Positions 51,020-60,217 are shown, counted from the first letter of the stretch. The stretch: DNA of 64,000 bases from Streptomyces sp. NBC_00554 (GCF_041431135.1 NZ_CP107799.1:4278001-4342000); one strand, 5' to 3'. The notes: generated from the letters alone by a model not told the origin. Made by a program: numbers and translations.

Positions 51020-52435
51020 TCAGACCATCACCGACCGCGCCTCGAGGAACTCCTCAAGACCGAAGGTGCCGTACTCCCGCCCAATGCCTGACTGCTTGAA
51101 CCCTCCGAACGGAGACAGCGACTCGAAACCGCCGTTGATCGCCACCCGGCCCGCCTGGAGCCGCGACGCGATGCGATGCGCCCGCGTGGGGTCGGAGGAG
51201 AACACATAGGCGTGCAGGCCGTAGTCGGTGTCGTTGGCGATCTCCACCGCGTGGTCCTCGTCACGGTAGGTGAGGATCGAAAGCACCGGCCCGAAGATCT
51301 CCTCACGCGCGATCGTCATGTCGTTGGTGACGTCCGCGAACAGGGTCGGTCGCACGAAGTATCCGTCCGCCAGTCCCTCGGGACGGCCGGGTCCGCCGGC
51401 GACGATCCGGGCGCCTTCCTCGACACCGCGACGGATGTAGCCCTGGACACGCTCCCACTGCCGTTCGCTGACCATCGGACCGATGGCCGTTGCCGGGTCG
51501 CTGGGATCGCCGACCGGGAAGTCGGCCATCTTCGCCGTGGCGACAGCGATGATCTCGTCCAGTCGGCTCTCCGGGACGAGGATGCGGGTGCCGGCGACAC
51601 ACGCCTGGCTGCTGTTGGCGAACCCGGCCATGAGCGCGCCGGTAACGGCCTGATCGAGATCGGCGTCGTCGAGAATGATCGACGGCGACTTGCCCCCGAG
51701 TTCGAGCGTCACGCGCTTCAAGGTCTCGGCCGCGTCGCGAAGGATGACCTTGCCGACCGGGGTCGAACCGGTGAAGGTGATCTTGGAGATATCGGGGTGA
51801 CGTGTGATCGCGCTCCCGACGACATTGCCGAGCCCCGTCACGATGTTGAAGACGCCCCGCGGCAGTCCGGCCTCGTGAAGTGCTCGGGTCAGCGCATAGG
51901 TCTGCATCGCGCTCATCTCGCTCGGCTTGATGACGACGGTGCAACCGGCCGCCAAGGCGGTCGCGACGTTGTTGGAGATGAAGAACGGATCGGAGTTCCA
52001 CGGCGTGATCACGCCTGCGACGCCGACCGGCTCCAACTCCACGGTCGCGTTGCCGATTTGCCGTGTGAAGTCGAAACCTTCCAAGGTCGTGATCATGTCG
52101 GCGAACGCACCGACGGCCGAACCGACCATCCACGCGTTGCGCACCGGCCCGCCGTACTCCAGGAGGACGGCCTCCTGGATTTCGCTCGTCCGCGCGGCGA
52201 CGGCGGCCTGGAGCCGGCGGAGCGCGTCGAGCCGCTCCTCCTTCGATGTCGCGGACCAGGCCGGTAGCGCGCGCTTCGCCGCTGCGACAGCCGCGTCCGT
52301 GTCCACCTCGTCGGCGAGTTGGACCTGCCCGATCACTTTCCCGGTTGCGGGGTTGAACAGGTCGGCGAGTTCCGTGCCGTGCGGGGTGACGAATTCGCCG
52401 TCTATGTAGATCTTGTTGATCACGTTCTCTTGCAT
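51020..52435 (-). CDS. NAD(P)-dependent aldehyde dehydrogenase
   Basis: A 471-residue ALDH. All key sites are intact: NAD-binding FTGSTPVGKVILRDAAETLK, catalytic Glu in VTLELGGKSPSIILDDAD, nucleophile Cys in NSSQACVAGTRI, and the C-terminal EEIFGPVLSILTYRDEDHAV and FGGFKQSGIGREYG. The substrate is not clear. It lies upstream of a deazaflavin reductase-like gene in reverse order and near an AraC regulator; the three may respond to the same xenobiotic. Confidence 0.93.
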   Translation of the reverse strand: MQENVINKIYIDGEFVTPHGTELADLFNPATGKVIGQVQLADEVDTDAAVAAAKRALPAWSATSKEERLDALRRLQAAVAARTSEIQEAVLLEYGGPVRNAWMVGSAVGAFADMITTLEGFDFTRQIGNATVELEPVGVAGVITPWNSDPFFISNNVATALAAGCTVVIKPSEMSAMQTYALTRALHEAGLPRGVFNIVTGLGNVVGSAITRHPDISKITFTGSTPVGKVILRDAAETLKRVTLELGGKSPSIILDDADLDQAVTGALMAGFANSSQACVAGTRILVPESRLDEIIAVATAKMADFPVGDPSDPATAIGPMVSERQWERVQGYIRRGVEEGARIVAGGPGRPEGLADGYFVRPTLFADVTNDMTIAREEIFGPVLSILTYRDEDHAVEIANDTDYGLHAYVFSSDPTRAHRIASRLQAGRVAINGGFESLSPFGGFKQSGIGREYGTFGLEEFLEARSVMV

Positions 52436-52567
52436 GGTGGTCTCCTGGACTTGTTCGCCGCCGAAACCACGGAGTGGGGCGGCGGTTGTCTGATCGGTGG
52501 CCGCCGCGCGCAGTTGGGCGCATGTCGCGGACCAGCCCGTGCAGCATGGGCGACCGGGCCCGGCGTC

Positions 52568-52594
52568 GCTGATCGCTGATCGCTGATCGCTGAG
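52568..52594. repeat. 7-bp tandem repeat (CTGATCG)
   Basis: CTGATCG occurs three times in a row and is followed by CTGAGG, with a partial copy at the left end, between the ALDH leader and the stop of the deazaflavin reductase gene. A small simple-sequence tract, probably slippage-prone. Confidence 0.8.
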
Positions 52595-52596
52595 GA

Positions 52597-53046
52597 CTAT
52601 CGGGCCGACTCCGAGGAGGCTGTCCGCAACTGCTCGTCGTCGAAGACGATCTCGACCAGCGGGCTGCGCGCGAACCATTCGTCGAAGTTCTGGCGTCGAC
52701 TGACCCGCGCCGCGATCTCGGGCCGGTTCTGCAATTCGAGGACTTCGGTGATCACTCGCCGCCGTGTCGGCCCGTCGACCAGTGCCGCGGTCGCGGGCAG
52801 GTCAGCCGTAACCCCGTGTTTGAGATGCACGACGAACCGCGGATTGGCCCGCAGGTTCGCGTACCAGTTACGAGGGCCGGGCACGCCGGTCAGGTACCAG
52901 CGACCGTCGACGCGGTGGAACCAGATCTCGATGCGCCGCGCGATGCCGCTGCGTGCACCCCGTGTCGTGATGTCGATCGTGTGCTCGGCCGCCGAGGAGT
53001 CCGGCCCAATGGCAAGGGCGCGGGCGACGGCGTCGTCCAAGATCAC
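52597..53046 (-). CDS. Deazaflavin (F420)-dependent nitroreductase family protein
   Basis: A 149-residue split-barrel protein of the DDN/FDOR family: TIDITTRGARSGIARRIEIW, HRVDGRWYLTGVPGPRNWY and ANLRANPRFVVHLKHGV are family signatures. Such proteins reduce nitro compounds, quinones or enones with reduced F420. The start is GTG 53046. It is 160 bp upstream of the ALDH gene on the same strand. The 261 bp between it and the AraC gene hold nothing I can call. Confidence 0.88.
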   Translation of the reverse strand: MILDDAVARALAIGPDSSAAEHTIDITTRGARSGIARRIEIWFHRVDGRWYLTGVPGPRNWYANLRANPRFVVHLKHGVTADLPATAALVDGPTRRRVITEVLELQNRPEIAARVSRRQNFDEWFARSPLVEIVFDDEQLRTASSESAR

Positions 53047-53307
53047 CGCCCGGCCTGCCCTTCATCGCCGAGGGGCACGTCGCAGTTCTCGGTTCGGAAC
53101 CAGCCCACTGTGCGGTACTTCATGATTCTCTCCCTCGGAGGTGATCGGAGAGCATTCGGTGAGTGGTCGGCGACCTTCATTACCCGCCTTCTGCTTCGTC
53201 CCGAAATTCATGGAACGTTCCGGTACCTCCATGGAAGCAATGCCGCGGGCGCCAAGCCAGCAAGATCCTCCCGCGTGGTTGCACAATCCTCTTCGCCCAA
53301 GCGGCTC

Positions 53308-54213
53308 TTATGGGAGCGCCGCAGCAGCGGGACCGGCTCCGCCACGCATGCGCATCGCATCAATGCTGGGCGGGGCACCGAACTGGCGCCGGTATTCCCG
53401 GCTGAACTGGGCCGGACTGTCGTATCCGACGCGGTGCCCGACGCCGGTGATGTCGTTCGGATGGTTCGCCAGCAGCAATCTCGCCGCCTGCAGCCGGATG
53501 TGTTTCTGGAACTGGATCGGGGTCATCGCAGTTACCGCCTGGAAATTCCGGTGGAAAGCGGAGACGCTCATCCCCGAAAGCTGTGCCACTTCCTCGACCC
53601 GGAAAGGCTGGGCGTAGTTCTCCCGGATCCACTGCACCGCACGTCTGATGTGGCTCAGGCTGCTGTCGGCCAGGCCGAGCTGACGCACGGCGTCACCTTG
53701 TTCCCCCGTCATCAACCACCAGAGGATCTCGCGCTTGACCAGCGGGACCAGTGCCTTCCGGTCCCGTGGCCGGTCAAGCAGGCGCAGCAGCCGCACGATG
53801 GCGTCGAGCAACTCGTCCGGGGCGTCACTGACTGCGATTCCCGGGCGTACGGTGCCGGGGGACCTCGGCAGATCCCCCGACCCGGACTGCAGCAGCAGCT
53901 CCGCGATGGCAGCAGGTTCCAGAGTCATCCCGAAACCGAGCGTGGGGCGGCCCGGGGCGGCGTCGATGAAATGCCCCGTCACCGGGAGGTCGACCGAGGT
54001 GATGAGGTACTGACCAGCGCCGTACTCGTAGACGCGGTCTCCCAGTGCCAGACGCTTTCGGCCCTGAGCGATAACCGCCAGGACCGTGCCGGACATCGCG
54101 GACTCCGGCGGCACGGCGTGGTCGGCCTTGCAGATCCGGACGTCGTCGATGGCAGTGGTCAAATCGGGACGCACATGCCGTTCCAGCAGGTCGCGAAGTT
54201 CGCCCAGAGACAT
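53308..54213 (-). CDS. AraC-family transcriptional regulator
   Basis: A 301-residue regulator with an N-terminal AraC-type sensing domain (SAMSGTVLAVIAQGRKRLAL) and two C-terminal HTHs: FRVEEVAQLSGMSVSAFHRN and NDITGVGHRVGYDSPAQFSR. It belongs to the AraC_N group of actinobacterial regulators, often controlling oxidoreductases. It lies upstream of the F420 reductase/ALDH genes on the same strand, which makes them likely targets. Confidence 0.92.
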   Translation of the reverse strand: MSLGELRDLLERHVRPDLTTAIDDVRICKADHAVPPESAMSGTVLAVIAQGRKRLALGDRVYEYGAGQYLITSVDLPVTGHFIDAAPGRPTLGFGMTLEPAAIAELLLQSGSGDLPRSPGTVRPGIAVSDAPDELLDAIVRLLRLLDRPRDRKALVPLVKREILWWLMTGEQGDAVRQLGLADSSLSHIRRAVQWIRENYAQPFRVEEVAQLSGMSVSAFHRNFQAVTAMTPIQFQKHIRLQAARLLLANHPNDITGVGHRVGYDSPAQFSREYRRQFGAPPSIDAMRMRGGAGPAAAALP

Positions 54214-54319
54214 GTCTCGATTTCAGCACAAGACCCGGGGTGATCTTCAGAACCGAGAGGAACGTGCAAGGACTCGCGAGTTTCGTCAAAGCGTCAGCCG
54301 AGCCTCATCGACACAATTC

Positions 54320-54414
54320 CGTGCGGTCCGGGCACCCCGGTCGCCGTGCTCGCCGGTACGGAGGAGAACCTCCTACTGACGCTGTGGGGGCGGCTGCCGT
54401 GCACCGCTCGACCC
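54320..54414 (+). pseudogene. 3' remnant of a second maleylpyruvate-isomerase-family gene
   Basis: The stretch encodes CGPGTPVAVLAGTEENLLLT followed by LWGRLP, almost the same as the C-terminal part of the intact isomerase-like gene at 43.55-43.62 kb (GPGTPVAVLAGTAESLLLTL, WGRLP). The upstream 180 or so residues of the gene are absent. The remnant is in frame with the following CdiI-like gene, so transcription or translation could read through. Confidence 0.82.
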
Positions 54415-54804
54415 GTGAACCGTGACCGCTCTCTTGAGGAACTTGAACGCGGCCGCTGGCCGGCGCCTCCTACCGGCGCGACCCGTCTTGTCATGACCGC
54501 GCATGCCCTTCGGCGTCGGCCGATCGGAGAGCTGGCCGTCGAGGACATGCGCTTGTTGATCGGACAGGACGTGGGGCTGCAGTACCTGCTGCCGATGGCG
54601 CTGGAGGTACTGCGGGACAACCCGATGGCCGAGGGCTACATGTACGCGGGTGATCTGCTGTCCGCGGTCATCACCAGGAACCCCTCGGTTTGGGGTGAGT
54701 CAGCCGAACTCAGGCACGAGCTCCGCATGATCGTCTCCGGGTTGGCCGACCTGCCGCCCTTCATCCGGCGGGACGTCGAGCGGTTCCTGGCCGCGAGTCG
54801 CTGA
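54415..54804 (+). CDS. CdiI-like contact-dependent inhibition immunity protein
   Basis: About 129 residues from GTG 54415. The sequence NRDRSLEELERGRWPAPP, then RRRPIGELAVEDMRLLIGQD and LQYLLPMALEVLRDNPMAEG, matches actinobacterial proteins annotated as CDI-system immunity proteins. Length and the LEELE and PIGELxVEDxRLLIGQ blocks fit the full family. No cognate polymorphic toxin is near, so it is an orphan immunity gene. The frame is open upstream into an isomerase remnant. Confidence 0.75.
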   Translation: MNRDRSLEELERGRWPAPPTGATRLVMTAHALRRRPIGELAVEDMRLLIGQDVGLQYLLPMALEVLRDNPMAEGYMYAGDLLSAVITRNPSVWGESAELRHELRMIVSGLADLPPFIRRDVERFLAASR

Positions 54805-54957
54805 CGCCCGGACCGGTCCTGGGGCTGACGAGGAGCGTGGCGTCAGGAGCGTGTTACGAACCGGCCCCCTGGCGTCAGGTAACCGCCAACACGGCGCTCC
54901 ACCGGCTCCCCGGCCCCTTCCATGGGACGCGGACATCCGTGCGGACAGGAGCAGGCA

Positions 54958-55503
54958 ATGGGTGAGGACGCGGGGCGGCGCATCGTGGTCGGGGTGAGTG
55001 GTTCGCTGGGGAGTCTGGTGGCTCTGCATCGGGCCGTGGGGGAGGCTCGGCGTGGGGGTGCCGAGTTGCTGGCCGTGCTCGCCTGGGAGCTGCCCGGGGG
55101 TGAACTCGCCTCCCGGCGTGCGGTGTTCCCGTCGCCTGTGGACGAGCTCCGGCGGGCGGCGGGCGAGCGGCTGCTCGGGGCTCTGCGCACGGCGTTCGGT
55201 GATGCGGGGCCCGGGGTTCCGTTCCGGGGGCTGGTCGTACGGGGTACGCCGGGGCGCGCGCTGGTGGAGTGTGCGGACCGGGACGGGGATCTGCTGGTGG
55301 TCGGTGCGGGGTGTCGTGGCTGGGTCCACCGGGCGTTCTCCCCGTCCACCGCCCGGTACTGCCTCGCCCACGCCGACTGTCCCGTCCTGGCCGTCCCGCC
55401 CTCACCCCTGGAGAGCGAGCTTGCCTCCGTGCACCGCCGTATCGGCCTGCGACTGCCCCTCGACGCACGGGAGTTGACCGACGGCAAGCAGAAGCAGAAC
55501 TGA
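54958..55503 (+). CDS. Universal stress protein (UspA family)
   Basis: A 181-residue Usp-fold protein: RIVVGVSGSLGSLVALHRAV at the N-terminus and the ATP-loop region LLVVGAGCRGWVHRAFSPST then CLAHADCPVLAVPP. The G-x2-G-x9-G(S/T) nucleotide loop is visible although G-C-R-G-W replaces the usual spacing. ATG 54958 follows GGAG. It could bind ATP; the stress it answers is not known. Confidence 0.88.
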   Translation: MGEDAGRRIVVGVSGSLGSLVALHRAVGEARRGGAELLAVLAWELPGGELASRRAVFPSPVDELRRAAGERLLGALRTAFGDAGPGVPFRGLVVRGTPGRALVECADRDGDLLVVGAGCRGWVHRAFSPSTARYCLAHADCPVLAVPPSPLESELASVHRRIGLRLPLDARELTDGKQKQN

Positions 55504-55505
55504 GC

Positions 55506-56753
55506 TCAGCGCGGACGCATCCCGAACAGGAAGCGCGTCAACCTCGTCCGCCGTACGAGGAGTTCGTACGAAGCCAGGGTCAGGGCGAGCGAAGCCGCCA
55601 CGATCAGGACGTACTTGACCGGGATCGGGGCGTCCAGGCCGACCACTCCGTACGCGACCGCCACGACGATCGGCTGGTGGAGGACGTACAACGGCAGTGC
55701 GCCGACGGCCAGATAGCCGAAGAAGCGGCGGCGACGACCCGCATCGTCACCGGCCCCAGGCACAGGCCGGTCACGCCGGTCACGCCGCCCGCGTCGGTCC
55801 AGCAGCCCCACGATCCCCACGATCCAGCACCACCCCGCCGCGCCGAACAGCGCACGCGAGACCACCGCGAGCGCGGTCTGGTCCGTGAAGGCGTCGTCCG
55901 CCGTCATGAAGCCGGGCGCGCAGGCGGCGAAGAGGAGTGGTCCGAGGACAGCGCCCACCACCGCATCCCGGCGCATCGCCGCGCGTAGGCGGTCATCGGT
56001 GGCCAGGATGAAGCCGTAGAGGAAGAAGAGGAGGTACGCCCATCGGCCCCAGCCTCCGTAGTCCTCCTCCAGGCCGATCAGCGCGCTCATCGCGGCCAGC
56101 GGAAGAGCAGGGAGCAGCACCACGCCGCGCCGCTCGCACGCCCTGGCGAGAGCATCGCGGAGCCGACGCGCGCGTGCCTCGGGGAACCACCGGGTCAGCG
56201 GCACCAGGAACAGCGAGAACGTGAGCAGCAGCACCACGAACCACAGGTGGCCCGTCTCGAAGTACTTGCCCTGTACGACGAAGGGGAACGCGGAGAGGTC
56301 GAGGTGGACGTCGAAGAAGCGGGGCAGGAAGCGGAGGTAGGACTCGTCGTAGCCGGGGTCGGCGGACCGCTCCCGCAGCCATTGCGGCACCGGCAGCAGT
56401 ACGGCCGTCGCGAACAGCAGGGGTACGCCGAGGCGCAGCAGCCGTTCCCTCGCGAAGCCGCCGGGGCCGCGGCGGTGCAGCGAGTGCCAGGAGCCGAGGC
56501 CCGCGACGAAGAACAGCATCGGCATCGCCCACACCACACCGAACCCGGCGATGACCAGGATCGCGTCGGTGGTGTCGCGGTTCTGGACGTAGAAGTCGGT
56601 GTCCGTGGCGAACACCAGCGCCGAGTGGAAGAAGACGAGCCCGACGACGACGAGTGTGCGGATCGCGTCCAGCTCCGTGCGCCGGCCGGACGCGGCTCCC
56701 GCAGGTCCCGCGGGCTCCGAGCGCTCCGCCGACGCGCCTCCCGGCTCCGTCAT
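55506..56753 (-). CDS. Acyltransferase-3 family membrane protein
   Basis: A 415-residue polytopic protein with about ten helices. The catalytic-type His and Arg lie in LDAIRTLVVVGLVFFHSALV, and the C-terminal core is LPLYVLHQPIVVAVAYGVVG. AT3 proteins O-acylate glycans, antibiotics or lipids. The Gln-rich and acidic N-terminal 30 residues are cytoplasmic. ATG 56753. It is convergent with the Usp gene with only 2 bp between stops. Acceptor unknown. Confidence 0.88.
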   Translation of the reverse strand: MTEPGGASAERSEPAGPAGAASGRRTELDAIRTLVVVGLVFFHSALVFATDTDFYVQNRDTTDAILVIAGFGVVWAMPMLFFVAGLGSWHSLHRRGPGGFARERLLRLGVPLLFATAVLLPVPQWLRERSADPGYDESYLRFLPRFFDVHLDLSAFPFVVQGKYFETGHLWFVVLLLTFSLFLVPLTRWFPEARARRLRDALARACERRGVVLLPALPLAAMSALIGLEEDYGGWGRWAYLLFFLYGFILATDDRLRAAMRRDAVVGAVLGPLLFAACAPGFMTADDAFTDQTALAVVSRALFGAAGWCWIVGIVGLLDRRGRRDRRDRPVPGAGDDAGRRRRFFGYLAVGALPLYVLHQPIVVAVAYGVVGLDAPIPVKYVLIVAASLALTLASYELLVRRTRLTRFLFGMRPR

Positions 56754-57022
56754 GCCGCCTCCCCCGTGGCGTGTGGCATGTCGCTTGTGGCCGCACCAGT
56801 GTCCGGCCTCCGGGACGGGAACGCCAGGTACACACCCAGCCGAACCCCGTTCCGGCCACACCCCCGTAAGCAGCGCGTTACGGCTGCCGGGCTGGACGTC
56901 AAGCATCCGTCAGCAGCCCGCTCCGTACCCCGTCACCCGGGCATAGCGTCACCGGAGCGTCCGGTCGATACAGAAGAGCATCGGCAGAGCGGCGCACGTC
57001 ACCTGCGTCAAGGAGCTGCACG

Positions 57023-57382
57023 ATGTCCCCACTGGACCGTCCCGAGGACCCGGACCCCGAGCCTTCCGAACGCATCCCGGCCGGACGCCTCTACGTACCC
57101 GTCCGGTCGGGGCCCGCGGGCTGCACGGCCCGGTTCTTCCGCACCCCCCTGGGCGGTCGTACGGCCGTCGGATTCACCTCGGCGGCGAAGCTCACCGCCA
57201 CCCTCGGCACGGAACAGGTCTGCATCAGACTGTCCGAACCCGCGCTGCGCGCGCTCGCCGCGCCTCTGGGCGTCAGCGCCCTCACCGTCGACCCGCAGCT
57301 CTCCGCGCCTGCAGCCGCGCCCTCGACCGACCCGTGGCCGCACCCGGTCGCCATCGCGCATCCGACCCCGCTCATCGGCTGA
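57023..57382 (+). CDS. SAV_915-family protein
   Basis: A 119-residue soluble protein with the core RLYVPVRSGPAGCTARFFRT, GRTAVGFTSAAKLTATLG and RLSEPALRALAAPLGVSALT, as in SAV_915 proteins. I know no function. It precedes lysA by 17 bp and is very probably co-transcribed with it, a linkage seen in streptomycetes. Confidence 0.8.
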   Translation: MSPLDRPEDPDPEPSERIPAGRLYVPVRSGPAGCTARFFRTPLGGRTAVGFTSAAKLTATLGTEQVCIRLSEPALRALAAPLGVSALTVDPQLSAPAAAPSTDPWPHPVAIAHPTPLIG

Positions 57383-57399
57383 GGAGCTGAGGAAACGCC

Positions 57400-58752
57400 A
57401 TGACCATCTCAGTCACCTCCCTCCCACCCGCCAACGAGAGCGACCCCTCCGACACGGACGCCCTGTCCGTCTGGCCCCGCTCCGCCCGCCCCCAGCCCGA
57501 CGGAGACGTCACCGTAGGCGGCGTCTCCCTCGCCGAGGCGGCCGACCGATTCGGCACCCCCGTGTACGTGCTGGACGAGCAGGAGGTCCGGGAGCGCTGC
57601 CGTACGTACCGCACGGCGTTTCCCGAGGCCGACATCGTCTACGCGGCCAAGGCATTCCTGTGCCGTGCGATGGCGCACTGGGTGCAGGAGGAGGGCCTCG
57701 GCCTGGACGTGTGCTCCGCCGGGGAGTTGGCGCTCGCCGTCACCACCGGGTTCCCGCCGGAGCGGATCGTGATGCACGGCAACGCGAAGAGCCCCGAGGA
57801 CCTGCGCACCGCGCTGCGCCTCGGAGTCGGCCGCATCGTCGTGGACAGCACCTCGGAGATCGCCCGGCTGGCCGCGATCACGCCCGCCGGTACCCGCCAG
57901 AAGGTCATGGTGCGGGTGGTGCCCGGCATCGCGGCCGGCGGGCACGCCAAGATCCGTACCGGTACCGAGGACCAGAAGTTCGGCCTGTCGATCACGGACG
58001 GTTCCGCGCAGCACGCCGTCACCCGGATACTCGACCAGCCGCACCTCGAACTGGTCGGCCTGCACTGCCACATCGGCTCGCAGGTCACCACCGTGAAGCC
58101 GTACGTCGCCGCCGTGCGCCGCATGGTCGGGCTGATGGCCCGGATCCGCGACCAGCACGGCGTCACCCTGCCGCAGCTGAACATCGGCGGCGGACACGCC
58201 ATCGCCTACCGGCCCGGCGAGGACAGCCTCGACGTGTCCGTCCTGGCCGGCCGCGTCCGCGCCGAGCTGGCGGACGGCTGCGCCCGGGCCCAACTGCCCG
58301 TCCCCCGGCTGACGTTGGAGCCGGGCCGTGCGGTCGTCGGACCCGCCGGGGTCGCCGTCTACCGGGTCCTGTCCGTCAAGCGCACCGGGGAGCACACCTT
58401 CGTCGCCGTCGACGGCGGCATGAGCGACAACCCGAGGCCCGCGCTGTACGGCGTCCGGTACGCACCCCGGCTCATCGGCCGCGCCTCCACCGCGCCGCCC
58501 CGCCTCGTCACGGTCGTGGGCCGACACTGCGAGGCGGGCGACATCCTCGCGGACGAGGTGGCGCTCCCCGGCGACGTACACCCCGGCGATCTCCTCGCCG
58601 TACCGGCGGCGGGGGCCTATCACCTGTCCATGGCCTCCGGTTACAACCTGGTCGGCCGGCCCCCGGTCGTTGCGGCGGCCGACGGCATCGCGCGGATCCT
58701 CGTACGCCGTGAGTCGCTGGACGACATGAGCCGCCGGGACGTCGGCCTCTAG
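57400..58752 (+). CDS. lysA: Diaminopimelate decarboxylase LysA
   Basis: A 450-residue PLP decarboxylase of fold III. The PLP lysine is in ADIVYAAKAFLCRAMAHW, with HCHIGSQ, the Gly-rich LNIGGGHAI loop and EPGRAVVGPAGVAVY; the active-site Cys/Asp pair lies near VGRHCEAGDILADEVALP. LysA makes L-lysine from meso-DAP. A second lysA elsewhere would be normal in this genus, and this one could be tied to a special metabolite. ATG 57400 follows GAGGAAAC. Confidence 0.9.
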   Translation: MTISVTSLPPANESDPSDTDALSVWPRSARPQPDGDVTVGGVSLAEAADRFGTPVYVLDEQEVRERCRTYRTAFPEADIVYAAKAFLCRAMAHWVQEEGLGLDVCSAGELALAVTTGFPPERIVMHGNAKSPEDLRTALRLGVGRIVVDSTSEIARLAAITPAGTRQKVMVRVVPGIAAGGHAKIRTGTEDQKFGLSITDGSAQHAVTRILDQPHLELVGLHCHIGSQVTTVKPYVAAVRRMVGLMARIRDQHGVTLPQLNIGGGHAIAYRPGEDSLDVSVLAGRVRAELADGCARAQLPVPRLTLEPGRAVVGPAGVAVYRVLSVKRTGEHTFVAVDGGMSDNPRPALYGVRYAPRLIGRASTAPPRLVTVVGRHCEAGDILADEVALPGDVHPGDLLAVPAAGAYHLSMASGYNLVGRPPVVAAADGIARILVRRESLDDMSRRDVGL

Positions 58753-58762
58753 CTGTTGCGGG

Positions 58763-59410
58763 TCAGGACGTTGATGACGTGAGTTGTTGGCAGATCAGTT
58801 GGTGAGCGAGTTGCGCCGTCGCGAGCAGGTCCTCGCGAGATGTGTCGCCGTTGGATCGCACTGACAATCCGTGCCAGACGCATTGGATGAGCCCGGTCAG
58901 GACCGCTGCGTTGGTGCCCGCGGTCAGTTCCCCGTCCTGGATCGCTCGCTCGATGCGCACAAGGAGGGCCTGCTCGTTCGAGCTGTGCAGTTCGGCGACG
59001 TAGGCGCTGGTATCGAGCGTGCCCGTGCTGTCGCTCATCACGGCACTGCTGATGAGACACCCCGGGTGCGTGCCGCTTGGCTGGGTGAACTCGTGCACCG
59101 AGTCGGTCAGGATGCGTTCGATGACGGTCTGGATGACGTTCTCGGCGACAGCCTGCTGATAGATCTCGCGGTACCGCTCGGCGTAGGTCCGCACCGCTTC
59201 CTCGAACAGTCCGGCCTTGCTGCCGAAGGCGGCGTAGAGGCTGGACGTGGAGAGCCCGAGGGCCGCGGTCAGGGCGCGGGTCGAGGTGCCGGAGTAGCCG
59301 CGTCGCCAGAAGAGGCGAGCGGCTTCGAGGACCGCACGGTCGCGGTCGAAGGCTCGGGGGCGTCCACGGTTGCGTTCGGTCACGCTTGCATTGTAGATCG
59401 TTCGCTCCAT
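58763..59410 (-). CDS. TetR-family transcriptional regulator
   Basis: A 215-residue TetR: RPRAFDRDRAVLEAARLFWR, RGYSGTSTRALTAALGLSTS, SLYAAFGSKAGLFEEAVRTY form the DNA-binding domain, and TetR_C with HPGCLISSAVMS and IQCVWHGLSVRSNG follows. This resembles the AcrR/YxaF-type group. ATG 59410 begins with MERTI, the same five residues as the divergent hydrolase, because both starts lie in one palindrome. An internal GTG at 59384 could also serve. Confidence 0.9.
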   Translation of the reverse strand: MERTIYNASVTERNRGRPRAFDRDRAVLEAARLFWRRGYSGTSTRALTAALGLSTSSLYAAFGSKAGLFEEAVRTYAERYREIYQQAVAENVIQTVIERILTDSVHEFTQPSGTHPGCLISSAVMSDSTGTLDTSAYVAELHSSNEQALLVRIERAIQDGELTAGTNAAVLTGLIQCVWHGLSVRSNGDTSREDLLATAQLAHQLICQQLTSSTS

Positions 59411-59433
59411 AATAGATTTATGGAGCGAACGAT
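59397..59433. promoter_or_regulatory. Palindrome holding both divergent start codons
   Basis: ATCGTTCGCTCCATA (59397-59411) and TATGGAGCGAACGAT (59419-59433) are perfect 15-bp inverted arms around a 7-bp centre. The tetR ATG reads leftward from 59410 and the hydrolase ATG rightward from 59420. CATAAT (59408-59413) and, on the other strand, CATAAA (59422-59417) sit at -12 to -7 of each start, so both mRNAs are probably leaderless and the same dyad serves as TetR operator. Confidence 0.82.
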
Positions 59434-60217
59434 TCAGAAGAGGCTGCCGGTCGGCGGGGACAGTTGGGTGACGGTCGATGTGTACGGGGAGCGGGATGCT
59501 CCGGGCCTCGTCATCGTCCCGGGCGTCATGAGCGATGCGCACACGTGGCGCCGGGTCGTGGGCGCCATCGCGGCCTGGCCCTCAGTGGTAGTCGTAAACC
59601 GTCGGGGACGCACTCCCTCGGGGCCCTTGACCAATTCCTACTCGCTGCGGACAGAGGTCGAGGACCTCGGCGTGGTCCTTGACGAGTTCGACAGCACGAG
59701 GGCGCTCTTCGGCTGGAGCTACGGCGGCTTGATCACCTTGCTGGCCGCCAACGATCGCCCGATTCCCCATGTGATCGCCTACGAGCCGGTGATGCAGCCA
59801 TTCGGACGCCATGCAGTGCCGGACCTGAAGAGCGCAGCGGAGACGGCGGACTGGGATCGCTGCGTCGAGATCGTCAATCGGCAGATCTCCGGCTTCTCCG
59901 CAGCACATGTCGAGGATCTTCAGGCCGATCAGCACGGTTGGGCGATCTTGCGTCGCTTGAGCGAACCGCTGTACGCCGAACTCGGCGCGCTCAACGCGGC
60001 GCCGCCTCCGGATGTGATGGCGCGACAGGCAGATCAAGTGGACCTGATCATCGGCCAGTGCAACCGCGGAACAGCCCCCTACGGAACGTCGTTCGATCAC
60101 GTGCGGCAGCACGTCGCGCACGCCGAAGTCCACGAACTCCCTGGCCAGGGCCACCTGGCCCACATTCAGGCGTCGGCAGAGCTGGGCCACCTGCTCAACA
60201 ACCTCGCCGCCATCTGA
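59420..60217 (+). CDS. Alpha/beta-hydrolase
   Basis: A 265-residue serine hydrolase fold: oxyanion region VIVPGVMSDAHTWRRVVGA, nucleophile elbow ALFGWSYGGLITLLA (Ser), a likely acid between VDLIIGQCNRG and HELPGQGHLAHIQA (His). The triad appears intact. Substrate unknown. It shares its promoter palindrome with the divergent TetR and is probably its target. Confidence 0.9.
   Translation: MERTIQKRLPVGGDSWVTVDVYGERDAPGLVIVPGVMSDAHTWRRVVGAIAAWPSVVVVNRRGRTPSGPLTNSYSLRTEVEDLGVVLDEFDSTRALFGWSYGGLITLLAANDRPIPHVIAYEPVMQPFGRHAVPDLKSAAETADWDRCVEIVNRQISGFSAAHVEDLQADQHGWAILRRLSEPLYAELGALNAAPPPDVMARQADQVDLIIGQCNRGTAPYGTSFDHVRQHVAHAEVHELPGQGHLAHIQASAELGHLLNNLAAI

Noticed and set aside
59397..59433. Terminator hairpin
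   Set aside because: It lies between divergent start codons, not gene ends, and holds both ATGs, so an operator is the better reading.
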